From Marinifaba aquimaris (lineage in GTDB: Bacteria > Pseudomonadota > Gammaproteobacteria > Enterobacterales > Alteromonadaceae): a stretch of DNA of 64,000 nt. Location of the stretch: positions 1-64,000 of the forward strand of contig NZ_JABULX010000007.1 of NCBI RefSeq assembly GCF_013328345.1. Reading direction: 5' to 3'. This document shows positions 38,468 to 46,679 of the stretch, one piece after another. Each line of letters opens with the position of its first letter. Position 1 is the first letter of the stretch. Both the position numbers and the translations under genes were made by a program. The notes beneath the pieces are model-generated. The model searched no databases, was not told where the DNA came from, and saw nothing but the letters and a program-made list of their open reading frames with translations.

Positions 38468-39330
38468 TTGACTTTGAGCGTTTGCCAGTGAGCGACGCGC
38501 TCATTCATAAAACCTGACTCACGATACGCTTGCGCATAAGCACCAGAGTCGAGTAACTCTTGTAAGCCTTTGGATAACGCTTTAAATATAGCATGGCCAT
38601 CAGGATGATTCTTGGTCACGATCCAATGGCGGGTATCATCTAAAGCGATTTTAAAGTTAGGAATAGGTATAAGCTTTTTACCTTCAACAATCAGTGACAT
38701 ATCTGGCGTTGATTGAAATGGCGCTAAAGTGAAATCGCCTTTTAACTCAGATACATGTTTAACCATTCTAGGCCATGGTCTGACGCTCTTTACCTCAGCA
38801 AAGTCTAAGCGCTTCAGCGTTCGCCAATCGACAAACCACTGGCGATTAGCAATAGCGGTCAGTGATTTAACATCTCGTTCAGTTTTACTCGAAAGGGCTT
38901 TGGTATTAGCCGGGGAGGTATAAAGACCAACAATAAAGTCACCGATGTTAATTAAGCTTTGCGATATAAAAACTTCATCAGATGTACGATAGGCGTCGTT
39001 ACCCCAAGCAGGCGTTCCTCTGACAGTGGCAAAACCTGTCGCGACTAACTGAATAGAGTGATTGTAACCTTGAGTAAGTACCCACTCGACTTGTGCAGGA
39101 TAACCGCCTAAATGTAGTGCTTGCTGTAAGATAATCAGTTCTACAACATCTCGACGAGAATGTTCACCAGAAAAATCGGTGATCGTTAACGGATCTCGAC
39201 CTTTTAAAAACGCATCATAATCGCGCTTAACATCCAGATCGACAGTCGCTTTAACTTTGGGTAGCGTTTGTGCTAAAGCAAGCGAAGGGATAAAGAAAAC
39301 AAGTAGTAAAATCTTAGCCAAAAAAGACAT
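38464..39330 (-). CDS. Secreted periplasmic solute-binding-like protein
   Basis: This is a protein of about 288 residues with a signal peptide (cleavage after SLALAQ). The overall pattern, including a YTSPANTKALSS stretch and the C-terminal GLQELLDSGAYAQAYRESGF, resembles type 2 periplasmic binding proteins such as the SBP_bac_3 group. The ATG at 39330 with GAG 5 bases upstream is preferred to a GTG 6 bases earlier. It is convergent with, and overlaps the end of, the hybrid kinase gene. No transporter gene is adjacent, so it might serve a sensor instead. The ligand is unknown. Confidence 0.65.
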   Translation of the reverse strand: MSFLAKILLLVFFIPSLALAQTLPKVKATVDLDVKRDYDAFLKGRDPLTITDFSGEHSRRDVVELIILQQALHLGGYPAQVEWVLTQGYNHSIQLVATGFATVRGTPAWGNDAYRTSDEVFISQSLINIGDFIVGLYTSPANTKALSSKTERDVKSLTAIANRQWFVDWRTLKRLDFAEVKSVRPWPRMVKHVSELKGDFTLAPFQSTPDMSLIVEGKKLIPIPNFKIALDDTRHWIVTKNHPDGHAIFKALSKGLQELLDSGAYAQAYRESGFMNERVAHWQTLKVN

Positions 39331-39543
39331 AGGCACTCACTGCATAGAATTAAACATCATGCCTAACCACATAGTAGGCACAGATAACCCTTGAATATTG
39401 TTATTAATTCCATTGATCTAATGGGTAATTAGACCATTTAGTGCTTTTTATTATTAGTCATATGATTGTAACAAAACTATATGTAAATAGCTTGCTAACA
39501 ATTGTAACGCGTGATTGTTGAGTTGCTTTAAACGCATTACTTC

Positions 39544-40326
39544 TTAACGAGTGAGCTCGCTTTGCGTAATAACCTGCCAAGGATGTGTTAAATCGATACG
39601 CCATCGCTTTTTGTGGTAATAGGTTTTTCCACGAACCACAAATAGCTCACCTTGACGCTCTTTAGATAATTGATATTTTTCAAACAAGGCTAGATCTTTA
39701 AAGCGGATCCCCAAATACAAGTACTTATCAAGAACAACCCAAGTTACATTGTCATCATCACTCCAAACACGGGTAATTTTACCTTGATATTCTTTATATT
39801 GCCCTCGGTAATACCTTGCCTCTTCGCTACTTAGAACATTACTACGAGTGGGAAACCAAATATTTTGTTTTGCCTGCCTAGCTTTAATTTCTGCTTTTTT
39901 GTAGCAAGGCCAAAATTGATCGTTAGCGCCGATCACCCAATGCTTGGCTAGTCCTGCACTGAGCATGGCCGCCTGTAAATTTTGACCTTGGTCATTATAC
40001 AAGTGGGCTAACATGCGGTTGTAGGGATCAATAAAATCTTGATCAAAACTGAGATGCACTTTTTTCTTACCAATGAGCTGTGCCAAGTATTCTTTGGCTT
40101 TAAGTGCATCGGCCTCACTTTTGGTCGCATCATCAAAGTCCATTTCTGGCGCATCGATACCAATTAATCGCACCAAGCTGCCATCCCTCAAGCGCACTGT
40201 ATCGCCATCAATAACTTTGGTAATAGTTTCGGTTTGATCAAAGCTCGCTGCTGAACATTTAGCATTTGCTAAAGCATAACAAGGGAGCATTAACAGTAAA
40301 AAAAAGGATAACAGTGACTTAAACAT
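39544..40326 (-). CDS. Secreted thermonuclease-family (SNase-like) nuclease
   Basis: This is a 260-residue protein with a signal peptide (ending CYALANA) and a staphylococcal-nuclease fold. Recognisable are DGDTVRLRDGSLVRLIGIDAPE, which carries the Asp, Arg and Glu active-site residues, and the second Arg in DPYNRMLAHLY. The C-terminal 90 residues form an extra domain of unknown role. It would cut nucleic acid outside the cytoplasm. The gene follows the rpmE terminator. Confidence 0.88.
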   Translation of the reverse strand: MFKSLLSFFLLLMLPCYALANAKCSAASFDQTETITKVIDGDTVRLRDGSLVRLIGIDAPEMDFDDATKSEADALKAKEYLAQLIGKKKVHLSFDQDFIDPYNRMLAHLYNDQGQNLQAAMLSAGLAKHWVIGANDQFWPCYKKAEIKARQAKQNIWFPTRSNVLSSEEARYYRGQYKEYQGKITRVWSDDDNVTWVVLDKYLYLGIRFKDLALFEKYQLSKERQGELFVVRGKTYYHKKRWRIDLTHPWQVITQSELTR

Positions 40327-40464
40327 CTTAATCAGTATTCTGGGTCATTGGGTAAGCAATGAAATATGGCTTTACTCGTTGATAAACTATGATGATAGTT
40401 GAAAACTAAGCCAAGGATGAAGCGTTTTTATTGGGAATAATAGAGAAAGAAAACAGGCAGGTAC

Positions 40465-40492
40465 AAAAAAAGGCGCTAGATAGCGCCTTTTT
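40465..40492 (-). terminator. rpmE terminator
   Basis: The stem AGGCGCT/AGCGCCT (40471-40477 with 40482-40488) with a 4-base loop is flanked by A-run and T-run and lies just past the rpmE stop on the minus strand. Confidence 0.93.
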
Positions 40493-40511
40493 AGAATCGT
40501 CTAAGCAAATA

Positions 40512-40727
40512 TTACTTTTTGCTAGATAAAGCGCCAAAACGCTTTTTGAAACGATCAACACGACCACCAGTATCAACGATACGTTGCTTACCTGTGTAGA
40601 ATGGGTGACACTCAGAACATACGTCTAAGAAAATGTCTTTGCCAACAGTTGAACGAGTTTTGATTTCGTTACCACAAGAACACTTTGCAGTGATCTCTGC
40701 GTATTCTGGGTGAATACCTTGTTTCAT
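40512..40727 (-). CDS. rpmE: 50S ribosomal protein L31
   Basis: This is a 71-residue ribosomal protein of the zinc-containing L31 type, with four cysteines in a CSCG pair and a CSEC pair, followed by the conserved HPFYTGKQR. It is transcribed divergently from priA, as in E. coli, and ends at its own terminator. Confidence 0.97.
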   Translation of the reverse strand: MKQGIHPEYAEITAKCSCGNEIKTRSTVGKDIFLDVCSECHPFYTGKQRIVDTGGRVDRFKKRFGALSSKK

Positions 40728-40951
40728 TTTGGATTACCTTCTTAATTGAGGCCACATCGCCAAATGGTCAACAAAAAATGTCACCAAACACCATGTGAAG
40801 TTACTATAAAATTCGGGCGCGAATAATAAGTGATCTCGCCTAACCGATCAAGCATTTATCAAAAAATGAGCAATTAAATTGCCGTCCCCGAGCTTGCTTG
40901 GTTAAAGCAGACAATGATAAATTAGCGCACCACTTCTTTTCATGCGCCCAT

Positions 40952-43156
40952 ATGCTATTTGCTCACGTTGCTGTCGCCGTTCCATTAAGGCGTTTATTCG
41001 ATTACAAGATCCCTGAAGCGTTAGAAAGCAGCCTATCAATAGGCAGTCGTGTTGAAGTGCCTTGGGGCAGACAAAAACAAATTGCCGTTGTTGTAAATAT
41101 CAGTGATAAAACAGAATTTTCAGCGGATAAAATCAAACCGCTGTCACGCATCATTGACCATATTCCTCTACTAGATCCCGCAATGGTCGCCCTAAAGAAC
41201 TGGGTTGCACAGTACTACGTATGCCCACCAGGCGAAGTCTTTATCAACCTGCTACCGAAAAAGCTTAAAACAGGTGAAATAGCGAAGCCAGAAATGGAGA
41301 CCTATTGGCAACTAGGCGATGAAAGTGCCTTTAGCCAAATCAGTAAACGCGCCAAAAAACAACTGTCCTTGATTGAAGAGTTAAAACAAACAGCAGAAAT
41401 CGCAGATAGTCGATTAAAACAACAAGGTTATGCACAAGCGTTAATTAAAAAACTCAGTGAATTGGGCGCGATAACAGCAACTGAGAAAATTCCACTCGAG
41501 CACGATGTCAAAGCGCCAGTGAGCTTGGCAGAAACGCCGCTTACGTTGAATGATGAGCAAGTAATAGCACTTGAACAGATCAATCAACATTTGAGTACAT
41601 TTAAACCCATACTACTCGAAGGCGTGACAGGCAGTGGTAAAACCGAAGTTTATTTACAAGCAATAGAACAAGTACTAAAACAAGGAAAACAAGTGCTGGT
41701 ATTGGTGCCAGAAATCGGTTTAACGCCACAAACTTTAGGCCGCTTTCGCAATCGCTTTAATACCGAAATACTCACTTTACATTCAGAACTCAATGACACT
41801 GAACGACACAACGCCTGGCTTAAAGCGAAACTCGGCCTTGCGCAAATCATTATAGGTACCCGCTCATCCGTTTTAGTGCCCATGCCAAGCCTAGGTATGA
41901 TCATCTTAGATGAAGAGCATGATATCTCTTATAAACAACAAGATGGTCTGCGTTATAACGCTCGTGATATTGCAGTGAAAAGAGCACATTTACAAAGCAT
42001 CCCCGTTATTTTGGGTTCAGCGACACCGTCTTTAGAAACGGTTAACAATGCAAATCAAAACCGATATTTAAAGTTAAAACTCACTAAAAGAGCGCAAAAA
42101 ACAGCTCCGCCAGTTCCCGAGTTATTAGACATTAAGCATCAGCCTATGCAAGCAGGCCTCGCCTATGGAGTGTTGCAGTGTATTGAACAGCATTTAAATG
42201 CAGGTAATCAGGTTCTCATTTTCCTCAACCGCCGAGGTTTCTCCCCTGCTCTTATCTGCCATGAATGTGGCTGGGTTTCAGAATGCCAACGCTGTGATAA
42301 TCACTACACTTATCACAAAAGCATCAATCAATTGCAATGCCATCACTGTGGTGACATACAAGCGGTTCCGATGCAGTGCCACGATTGTGGTTCAACACAA
42401 ATCGTCGACTGGGGGGTAGGAACCGAGCAATTAGAAAGCTTTTTATCAGAACGCTTTCCAGAAGCGAATACCTTGCGCATAGATAGAGATAGCACTCGTA
42501 GAAAAGGCGAGTTAGAGCGCAAACTAGAAGCCATCAATAAAGGCGAGCACCAATTATTGATTGGCACACAAATGCTAGCCAAAGGCCATCATTTTCCAAA
42601 CCTGACATTAACAGTAGTGATGAATTTAGATCACGCTCTTTACAGTGCAGACTTCCGCGCACTGGAGCGCATGATGCAATTATTAGTGCAAGTATCTGGC
42701 CGTGCCGGACGCGGTGAAAAAAAAGGACAAGTGCTACTGCAAACTCACAATCCAGAACACGAGTTACTACAAACCATCATTAAAAAAGGTTATGCAGATG
42801 TGCAAAACTACCTGCTCGATGAAAGAAATGCGATGAAGCTCCCTCCTTTTCAATCATGGGCATTATTAAGAGTAGAAGCATTGCAGCTAGAAACCGTTCT
42901 GGCTTTTTGCCAACAAACTTCAAATACCTTTAATCCTTACTTGCAGTCTCACTATCAAAAAGTGGTCGCTATACCCGCCATGCCAGCACCTCAAGAGAAA
43001 CGCGCCGGCCGATATCGTTATCTCATGGTTTTTGAATCCAATCACAGAGGTCATTTAAATGCGGCAATGCAGCATTTAACTCAATTACTTGAAGCTCAAA
43101 AAGGTTACAGCACGGTGCGTTGGACCTTAGATATCGACCCACAAGAGCTCAATTAA
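40952..43156 (+). CDS. priA: Primosomal replication-restart helicase PriA
   Basis: This is a protein of about 734 residues that restarts stalled replication forks. The N-terminal DNA-binding domain begins FAHVAVAVPLRRLFDY. Walker A is GVTGSGKTEVY, the Walker B/DEEH motif is ILDEEHDISYKQ, and a zinc-binding insert with paired CxxC motifs follows (CHECGWVSECQRC and CHHCGDIQ). Motifs V/VI include GTQMLAKGHHFP and QVSGRAGRG. The ATG at 40952 matches the known N-terminus; a TTG at 40898 would add 18 residues without homology. Confidence 0.96.
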   Translation: MLFAHVAVAVPLRRLFDYKIPEALESSLSIGSRVEVPWGRQKQIAVVVNISDKTEFSADKIKPLSRIIDHIPLLDPAMVALKNWVAQYYVCPPGEVFINLLPKKLKTGEIAKPEMETYWQLGDESAFSQISKRAKKQLSLIEELKQTAEIADSRLKQQGYAQALIKKLSELGAITATEKIPLEHDVKAPVSLAETPLTLNDEQVIALEQINQHLSTFKPILLEGVTGSGKTEVYLQAIEQVLKQGKQVLVLVPEIGLTPQTLGRFRNRFNTEILTLHSELNDTERHNAWLKAKLGLAQIIIGTRSSVLVPMPSLGMIILDEEHDISYKQQDGLRYNARDIAVKRAHLQSIPVILGSATPSLETVNNANQNRYLKLKLTKRAQKTAPPVPELLDIKHQPMQAGLAYGVLQCIEQHLNAGNQVLIFLNRRGFSPALICHECGWVSECQRCDNHYTYHKSINQLQCHHCGDIQAVPMQCHDCGSTQIVDWGVGTEQLESFLSERFPEANTLRIDRDSTRRKGELERKLEAINKGEHQLLIGTQMLAKGHHFPNLTLTVVMNLDHALYSADFRALERMMQLLVQVSGRAGRGEKKGQVLLQTHNPEHELLQTIIKKGYADVQNYLLDERNAMKLPPFQSWALLRVEALQLETVLAFCQQTSNTFNPYLQSHYQKVVAIPAMPAPQEKRAGRYRYLMVFESNHRGHLNAAMQHLTQLLEAQKGYSTVRWTLDIDPQELN

Positions 43157-43275
43157 GCCCAGTTAATGAAATTAAATTTATCTCAAACGAGTGTTAATTA
43201 GCCGATATCCACTACATTTTTATTTTTTTTCAGCAAAGATATTTGTAATTAAAACAACCAATTAATGGATATTCA

Positions 43276-43740
43276 ATGCGCTACTCTCTTAATAAAAATC
43301 GTCAATTTAAACTCGCTTTGATTAGTTTTGTCACCTTATTAATAGCCTTAATAATGCCTGCTAAATTATTCGCTAGTGAAACAAGTAAAATCACTCAACT
43401 TATCAATCAATCCAACCTTGATTACGCCCACAATGTAGTTAAAGGTGATATCAGTGATATTCAATATCGATATACCCCAGATGCTTGGTTGATAGGTCAT
43501 GGCGGGATGCGAATTCAGGGACGAGAAGCCATTACTCAACACCTCAATGAAGTACTCGTGCAAAGGCCAGTGTCTGTGACGGTAACTACGATATCGCTAG
43601 AAAAAGCAGGCGATAAATATATCGAGCTAGGTGAAAGTAGAGGTACTGGTCAATCGGGTAGCACTTGGCTTGGTCATTACATGTCTATTTGGGTTGAGAA
43701 AGATGGTCAATGGCTAATTGAAAAAAACATCTTCAATTAA
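43276..43740 (+). CDS. SnoaL-like (NTF2-fold) exported protein
   Basis: This is a 154-residue protein with an N-terminal hydrophobic signal or anchor (residues about 12-34) and an NTF2/SnoaL-like domain (DUF4440-type). It shows an initial helix (SKITQLINQSNLDYA), a GGMRIQGREAITQHL turn and the closing strands HYMSIWVEKDGQWLIEKNIFN. Such folds act as small-ligand-binding or isomerase-like domains. The function here is unknown. It stands alone between priA and ftsN. Confidence 0.7.
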   Translation: MRYSLNKNRQFKLALISFVTLLIALIMPAKLFASETSKITQLINQSNLDYAHNVVKGDISDIQYRYTPDAWLIGHGGMRIQGREAITQHLNEVLVQRPVSVTVTTISLEKAGDKYIELGESRGTGQSGSTWLGHYMSIWVEKDGQWLIEKNIFN

Positions 43741-43758
43741 CGAGCTTATTTTTTCGTT

Positions 43759-43797
43759 AAGAGCAGCTTGTTACTGACTCGATTATAAGCTGTTCTT
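43759..43797. other. Long-loop hairpin after the SnoaL-like gene
   Basis: An 11-pair stem AAGAGCAGCTT/AAGCTGTTCTT with a 17-base loop lies 19 bases past the stop at 43740. There is no T-run after it on the plus strand, so it is a weak terminator candidate. It may protect the mRNA 3' end instead. Confidence 0.45.
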
Positions 43798-44027
43798 ATC
43801 ATGCATTAAACCTGAATTTCGATTACATCAATTAAGCTAATATCCAGATCATACAGATTAGACAGTGAATGGCTTGATATTGATCAGTGGGTGGCTAATT
43901 AAAAATAAATGTACATTTAGTACAAAAACTTACAATTTATCTGAGCTTTGGCTTACTGATTTTTATCAACACATAAGGTTATAATCGCCGCTTGATTTGC
44001 CTTATTTTTCACAAGCTTTTTATTTAC

Positions 44028-44576
44028 ATGGCACCAAGAGATTATAAAAAACGTGGCCCAGCTACAAAAAAGAACACCCCACCCGCCCCTGAAAAACCAG
44101 CCCTTGGCATTAAAGTAATTTTAGTTGGCGTCATAGGCTTAATTGGCTTATTGGCTATGGCTTATGGTTTGTACGCAATTAATGGTTCTGCAGAAGATAC
44201 ACCCGCTTCAACGCCTGCACCCATTGAGAAAAAAGCAGAGCCTTTACCAGAAAAGCCAAAAGAAAAATGGAGCTATATTAAAGATTTACCTGAAAAAGAA
44301 GTGGAAGTTGAAGTACCAGAGCGCGAAAAGTCAGACAAACTGTATCAAATGCAATGCGCATCATTTAGAAGCAATAACCCAGCAGAAACGATGAAAGCGA
44401 AAATCGCATTTATGGGTATAGAGTCACAAATTAAAGTGACCGAAGGTAAAAATGGTAAATGGTACCGAGTTGTTCTTGGCCCTTATCAAACTAAACGCGA
44501 TGCTGAGCGCGATCGTCACCGCTTACAGAACAACCGCATCAACGGTTGTAAAATTTGGTTATGGAACTGGAAATAG
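44028..44576 (+). CDS. ftsN: Cell division protein FtsN (SPOR domain)
   Basis: This is a 182-residue bitopic protein. A short basic cytoplasmic tail (MAPRDYKKRGP) precedes one membrane helix (about residues 28-50), then a Pro/Glu-rich periplasmic linker and a C-terminal SPOR domain (about 106-182: YQMQCASF to GPYQTKRDAERDRHRL) that binds denuded septal peptidoglycan. The ATG at 44028 matches the family N-terminus; an earlier in-frame ATG at 43992 adds a hydrophobic leader of no support. It lies upstream of hslVU, the classic ftsN-hslV-hslU order. Confidence 0.92.
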   Translation: MAPRDYKKRGPATKKNTPPAPEKPALGIKVILVGVIGLIGLLAMAYGLYAINGSAEDTPASTPAPIEKKAEPLPEKPKEKWSYIKDLPEKEVEVEVPEREKSDKLYQMQCASFRSNNPAETMKAKIAFMGIESQIKVTEGKNGKWYRVVLGPYQTKRDAERDRHRLQNNRINGCKIWLWNWK

Positions 44577-44598
44577 CATAAGCAAATCTTGTCATACC

Positions 44599-44626
44599 CT
44601 TGAAATAAAGAAATTAGCGCCCATTA
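44599..44626 (+). promoter_or_regulatory. Candidate sigma-32 heat-shock promoter for hslVU
   Basis: A -35-like CTTGAAA (44599-44605) and a -10-like CCCATTA (44620-44626) are separated by 14 bases, close to the RpoH consensus and spacing. hslVU is a known RpoH target in E. coli. The -10 element overlaps the left arm of the ftsN terminator. An alternative sigma-70 -10, TATAAT, lies at 44685-44690 without a good -35. Confidence 0.7.
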
Positions 44627-44660
44627 ACAGAGTAAGATTATTTTGTTAGTGGGCGTTTTT
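44618..44660 (+). terminator. ftsN terminator
   Basis: A 12-pair stem CGCCCATTAACA/TGTTAGTGGGCG (one G-T pair) with a 14-base loop is followed by five T. It separates ftsN from hslV. Confidence 0.85.
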
Positions 44661-44733
44661 ATTTCTGCCTCTTTGTCTATTACTTATAATAGACATGACA
44701 CTTCCCACTGACCTCAAATAGGAATATACAATA

Positions 44734-45252
44734 GTGACAACGATAGTTTCAGCTCGTCGTGACGGTAAAGTTGCCATCGGTGGTGACGGTCAAGTTTCTT
44801 TAGGCAATACCGTAATGAAAGGTAATGCTAAAAAAGTACGCCATTTATACAATGGAAAAGTGATTGCAGGCTTTGCAGGCGGTACAGCTGACGCCTTCAC
44901 ATTATTTGAACGCTTTGAAAGCAAATTAGAAATGCATCAAGGTCACTTATTGCGCTCTGCTGTCGAATTGGCAAAAGACTGGCGTACCGACCGCGCATTG
45001 AGAAAACTTGAAGCCCTACTCGCTGTAGCAGATAAAGAAACATCGCTAATTATTACAGGTAATGGCGATGTTATTCAGCCTGAACACGACCTTATTGCTA
45101 TTGGTTCTGGTGGCCCATTTGCACAAGCAGCCGCTACTGCTTTAATTGAAAATACCGAATTAAGTGCCCGAGATATTGTTGAAAAAAGCCTAACAATTGC
45201 TGGCAATATTTGTGTTTACACCAACACTAATCAAACGATTGAAGAACTTTAA
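44734..45252 (+). CDS. hslV: ATP-dependent protease peptidase subunit HslV
   Basis: This is a 172-residue proteasome-like threonine peptidase. After removal of the initiator, T2 ([19 protein letters not shown]) is the catalytic nucleophile. K34-region KGNAKKVR and [12 protein letters not shown] are conserved. Translation starts at GTG 44734 with AGGA about 11 bases upstream. It forms the HslUV (ClpYQ) protease with the gene 31 bases downstream. Confidence 0.97.
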   Translation: MTTIVSARRDGKVAIGGDGQVSLGNTVMKGNAKKVRHLYNGKVIAGFAGGTADAFTLFERFESKLEMHQGHLLRSAVELAKDWRTDRALRKLEALLAVADKETSLIITGNGDVIQPEHDLIAIGSGGPFAQAAATALIENTELSARDIVEKSLTIAGNICVYTNTNQTIEEL

Positions 45253-45283
45253 TCCGCACGAATTAAGCTAAAGAGATTTTGTT

Positions 45284-46612
45284 ATGTCGGAAATGACACC
45301 TAGAGAAATAGTATCTGAATTAAATAGCCATATTATTGGTCAAAGCGACGCGAAAAAAGCCGTTGCTATCGCCTTGCGCAACCGCTGGCGTCGTATGCAG
45401 TTAAATGAAGAACTGCGCCAAGAAGTGACACCGAAAAATATCTTAATGATTGGCCCAACGGGCGTTGGTAAAACTGAAATTGCACGTCGCTTAGCAAAAC
45501 TGGCAAACGCACCTTTTATCAAAGTAGAAGCGACTAAATTCACTGAAGTGGGCTACGTCGGTAAAGAAGTTGAAACTATCATTCGCGATTTAGCCGATAT
45601 CTCAGTAAAACTGGTTCGCGAACAAGAAACGAAAAAAGTTAAAAATCGTGCAGAAGAAGCCGCTGAAGAACGCATTTTAGATGCGTTACTCCCTCGCCCA
45701 CAAAACACTTTTGGCGAAGTTGAGCAAGTTGATGATTCAAGCACGCGTCAGGTTTTCCGCAAGAAATTACGCGAAGGTCAATTAGACGAGAAAGAAATCG
45801 AAATTGACGTTGCCGCACCACAAGTAGGTGTAGAAATTATGGCGCCTCCTGGTATGGAAGAAATGACAAACCAGTTGCAAGGCATGTTCCAGAACTTATC
45901 GGGTAAAGAAACGAAACAGCGCAAACTAAAAGTGAAAGAAGCCTTAAAGCTTTTAGTCGAAGAAGAAGCGCAAAAATTAGTTAACCCAGAAGATTTAAAA
46001 GAAGCAGCTATTAACGCTGTTGAACAAAACGGTATCGTCTTTATTGATGAAATCGATAAGATTTGTAAGCGCGGTGAATCATCAGGTCCTGATGTCTCTC
46101 GCGAAGGTGTTCAGCGTGACTTATTACCTTTGATCGAAGGTAGCACGGTCAGTACTAAACACGGCATGATCAAAACTGATCACATTTTGTTTATTACATC
46201 AGGTGCTTTCCAAGTCGCTAAACCATCTGACTTAATTCCTGAATTACAAGGTCGTTTACCAATCCGCGTTGAATTATCAGCGTTAACGTCTGAAGATTTT
46301 GTTCGAATCTTAACTGAGCCAAATGCCTCATTAACTGAGCAACAAATCGCGTTAATGGGTACTGAAGGTGTTGATATCAGCTTTACCGAAGATGGTATCG
46401 AGCAAATTGCCAAAGCCGCTTGGCAAGTTAACGAGAAAACAGAGAACATTGGTGCACGTCGATTACACACAGTAATGGAGCGCTTAATGGAAGAGATATC
46501 TTATGATGCGTCGGAAAAAAGCGGCCAGTCATTTGTGATTGATGCAGCATACGTAAATAAACACTTAGATACCTTAGTAGAAGACGAAGATTTAAGTCGC
46601 TTTGTACTCTAA
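45284..46612 (+). CDS. hslU: HslU ATPase (ClpY unfoldase)
   Basis: This is a 442-residue AAA+ unfoldase that feeds substrates to HslV. Walker A is GPTGVGKTE, the pore loop is GYVGKEVE, the inserted I-domain spans roughly residues 110-245, Walker B is VFIDEIDK and sensor 2 lies in [13 protein letters not shown]. The C-terminal DLSRFVL tail, which activates HslV, is intact. Confidence 0.98.
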   Translation: MSEMTPREIVSELNSHIIGQSDAKKAVAIALRNRWRRMQLNEELRQEVTPKNILMIGPTGVGKTEIARRLAKLANAPFIKVEATKFTEVGYVGKEVETIIRDLADISVKLVREQETKKVKNRAEEAAEERILDALLPRPQNTFGEVEQVDDSSTRQVFRKKLREGQLDEKEIEIDVAAPQVGVEIMAPPGMEEMTNQLQGMFQNLSGKETKQRKLKVKEALKLLVEEEAQKLVNPEDLKEAAINAVEQNGIVFIDEIDKICKRGESSGPDVSREGVQRDLLPLIEGSTVSTKHGMIKTDHILFITSGAFQVAKPSDLIPELQGRLPIRVELSALTSEDFVRILTEPNASLTEQQIALMGTEGVDISFTEDGIEQIAKAAWQVNEKTENIGARRLHTVMERLMEEISYDASEKSGQSFVIDAAYVNKHLDTLVEDEDLSRFVL

Positions 46613-46631
46613 TAAAAGCTTGTAACTAGTT

Positions 46632-46662
46632 AAAAAAAAGAGCGGTTATCCGCTCTTTTTTA
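46632..46662. terminator. Bidirectional terminator between hslU and ovoA
   Basis: The stem AAAAAGAGCGG/CCGCTCTTTTT with a TTAT loop has A- and T-runs on its two sides and sits between two convergent genes. Confidence 0.94.
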
Positions 46663-46679
46663 TTGCTCATTGTCAGCCA

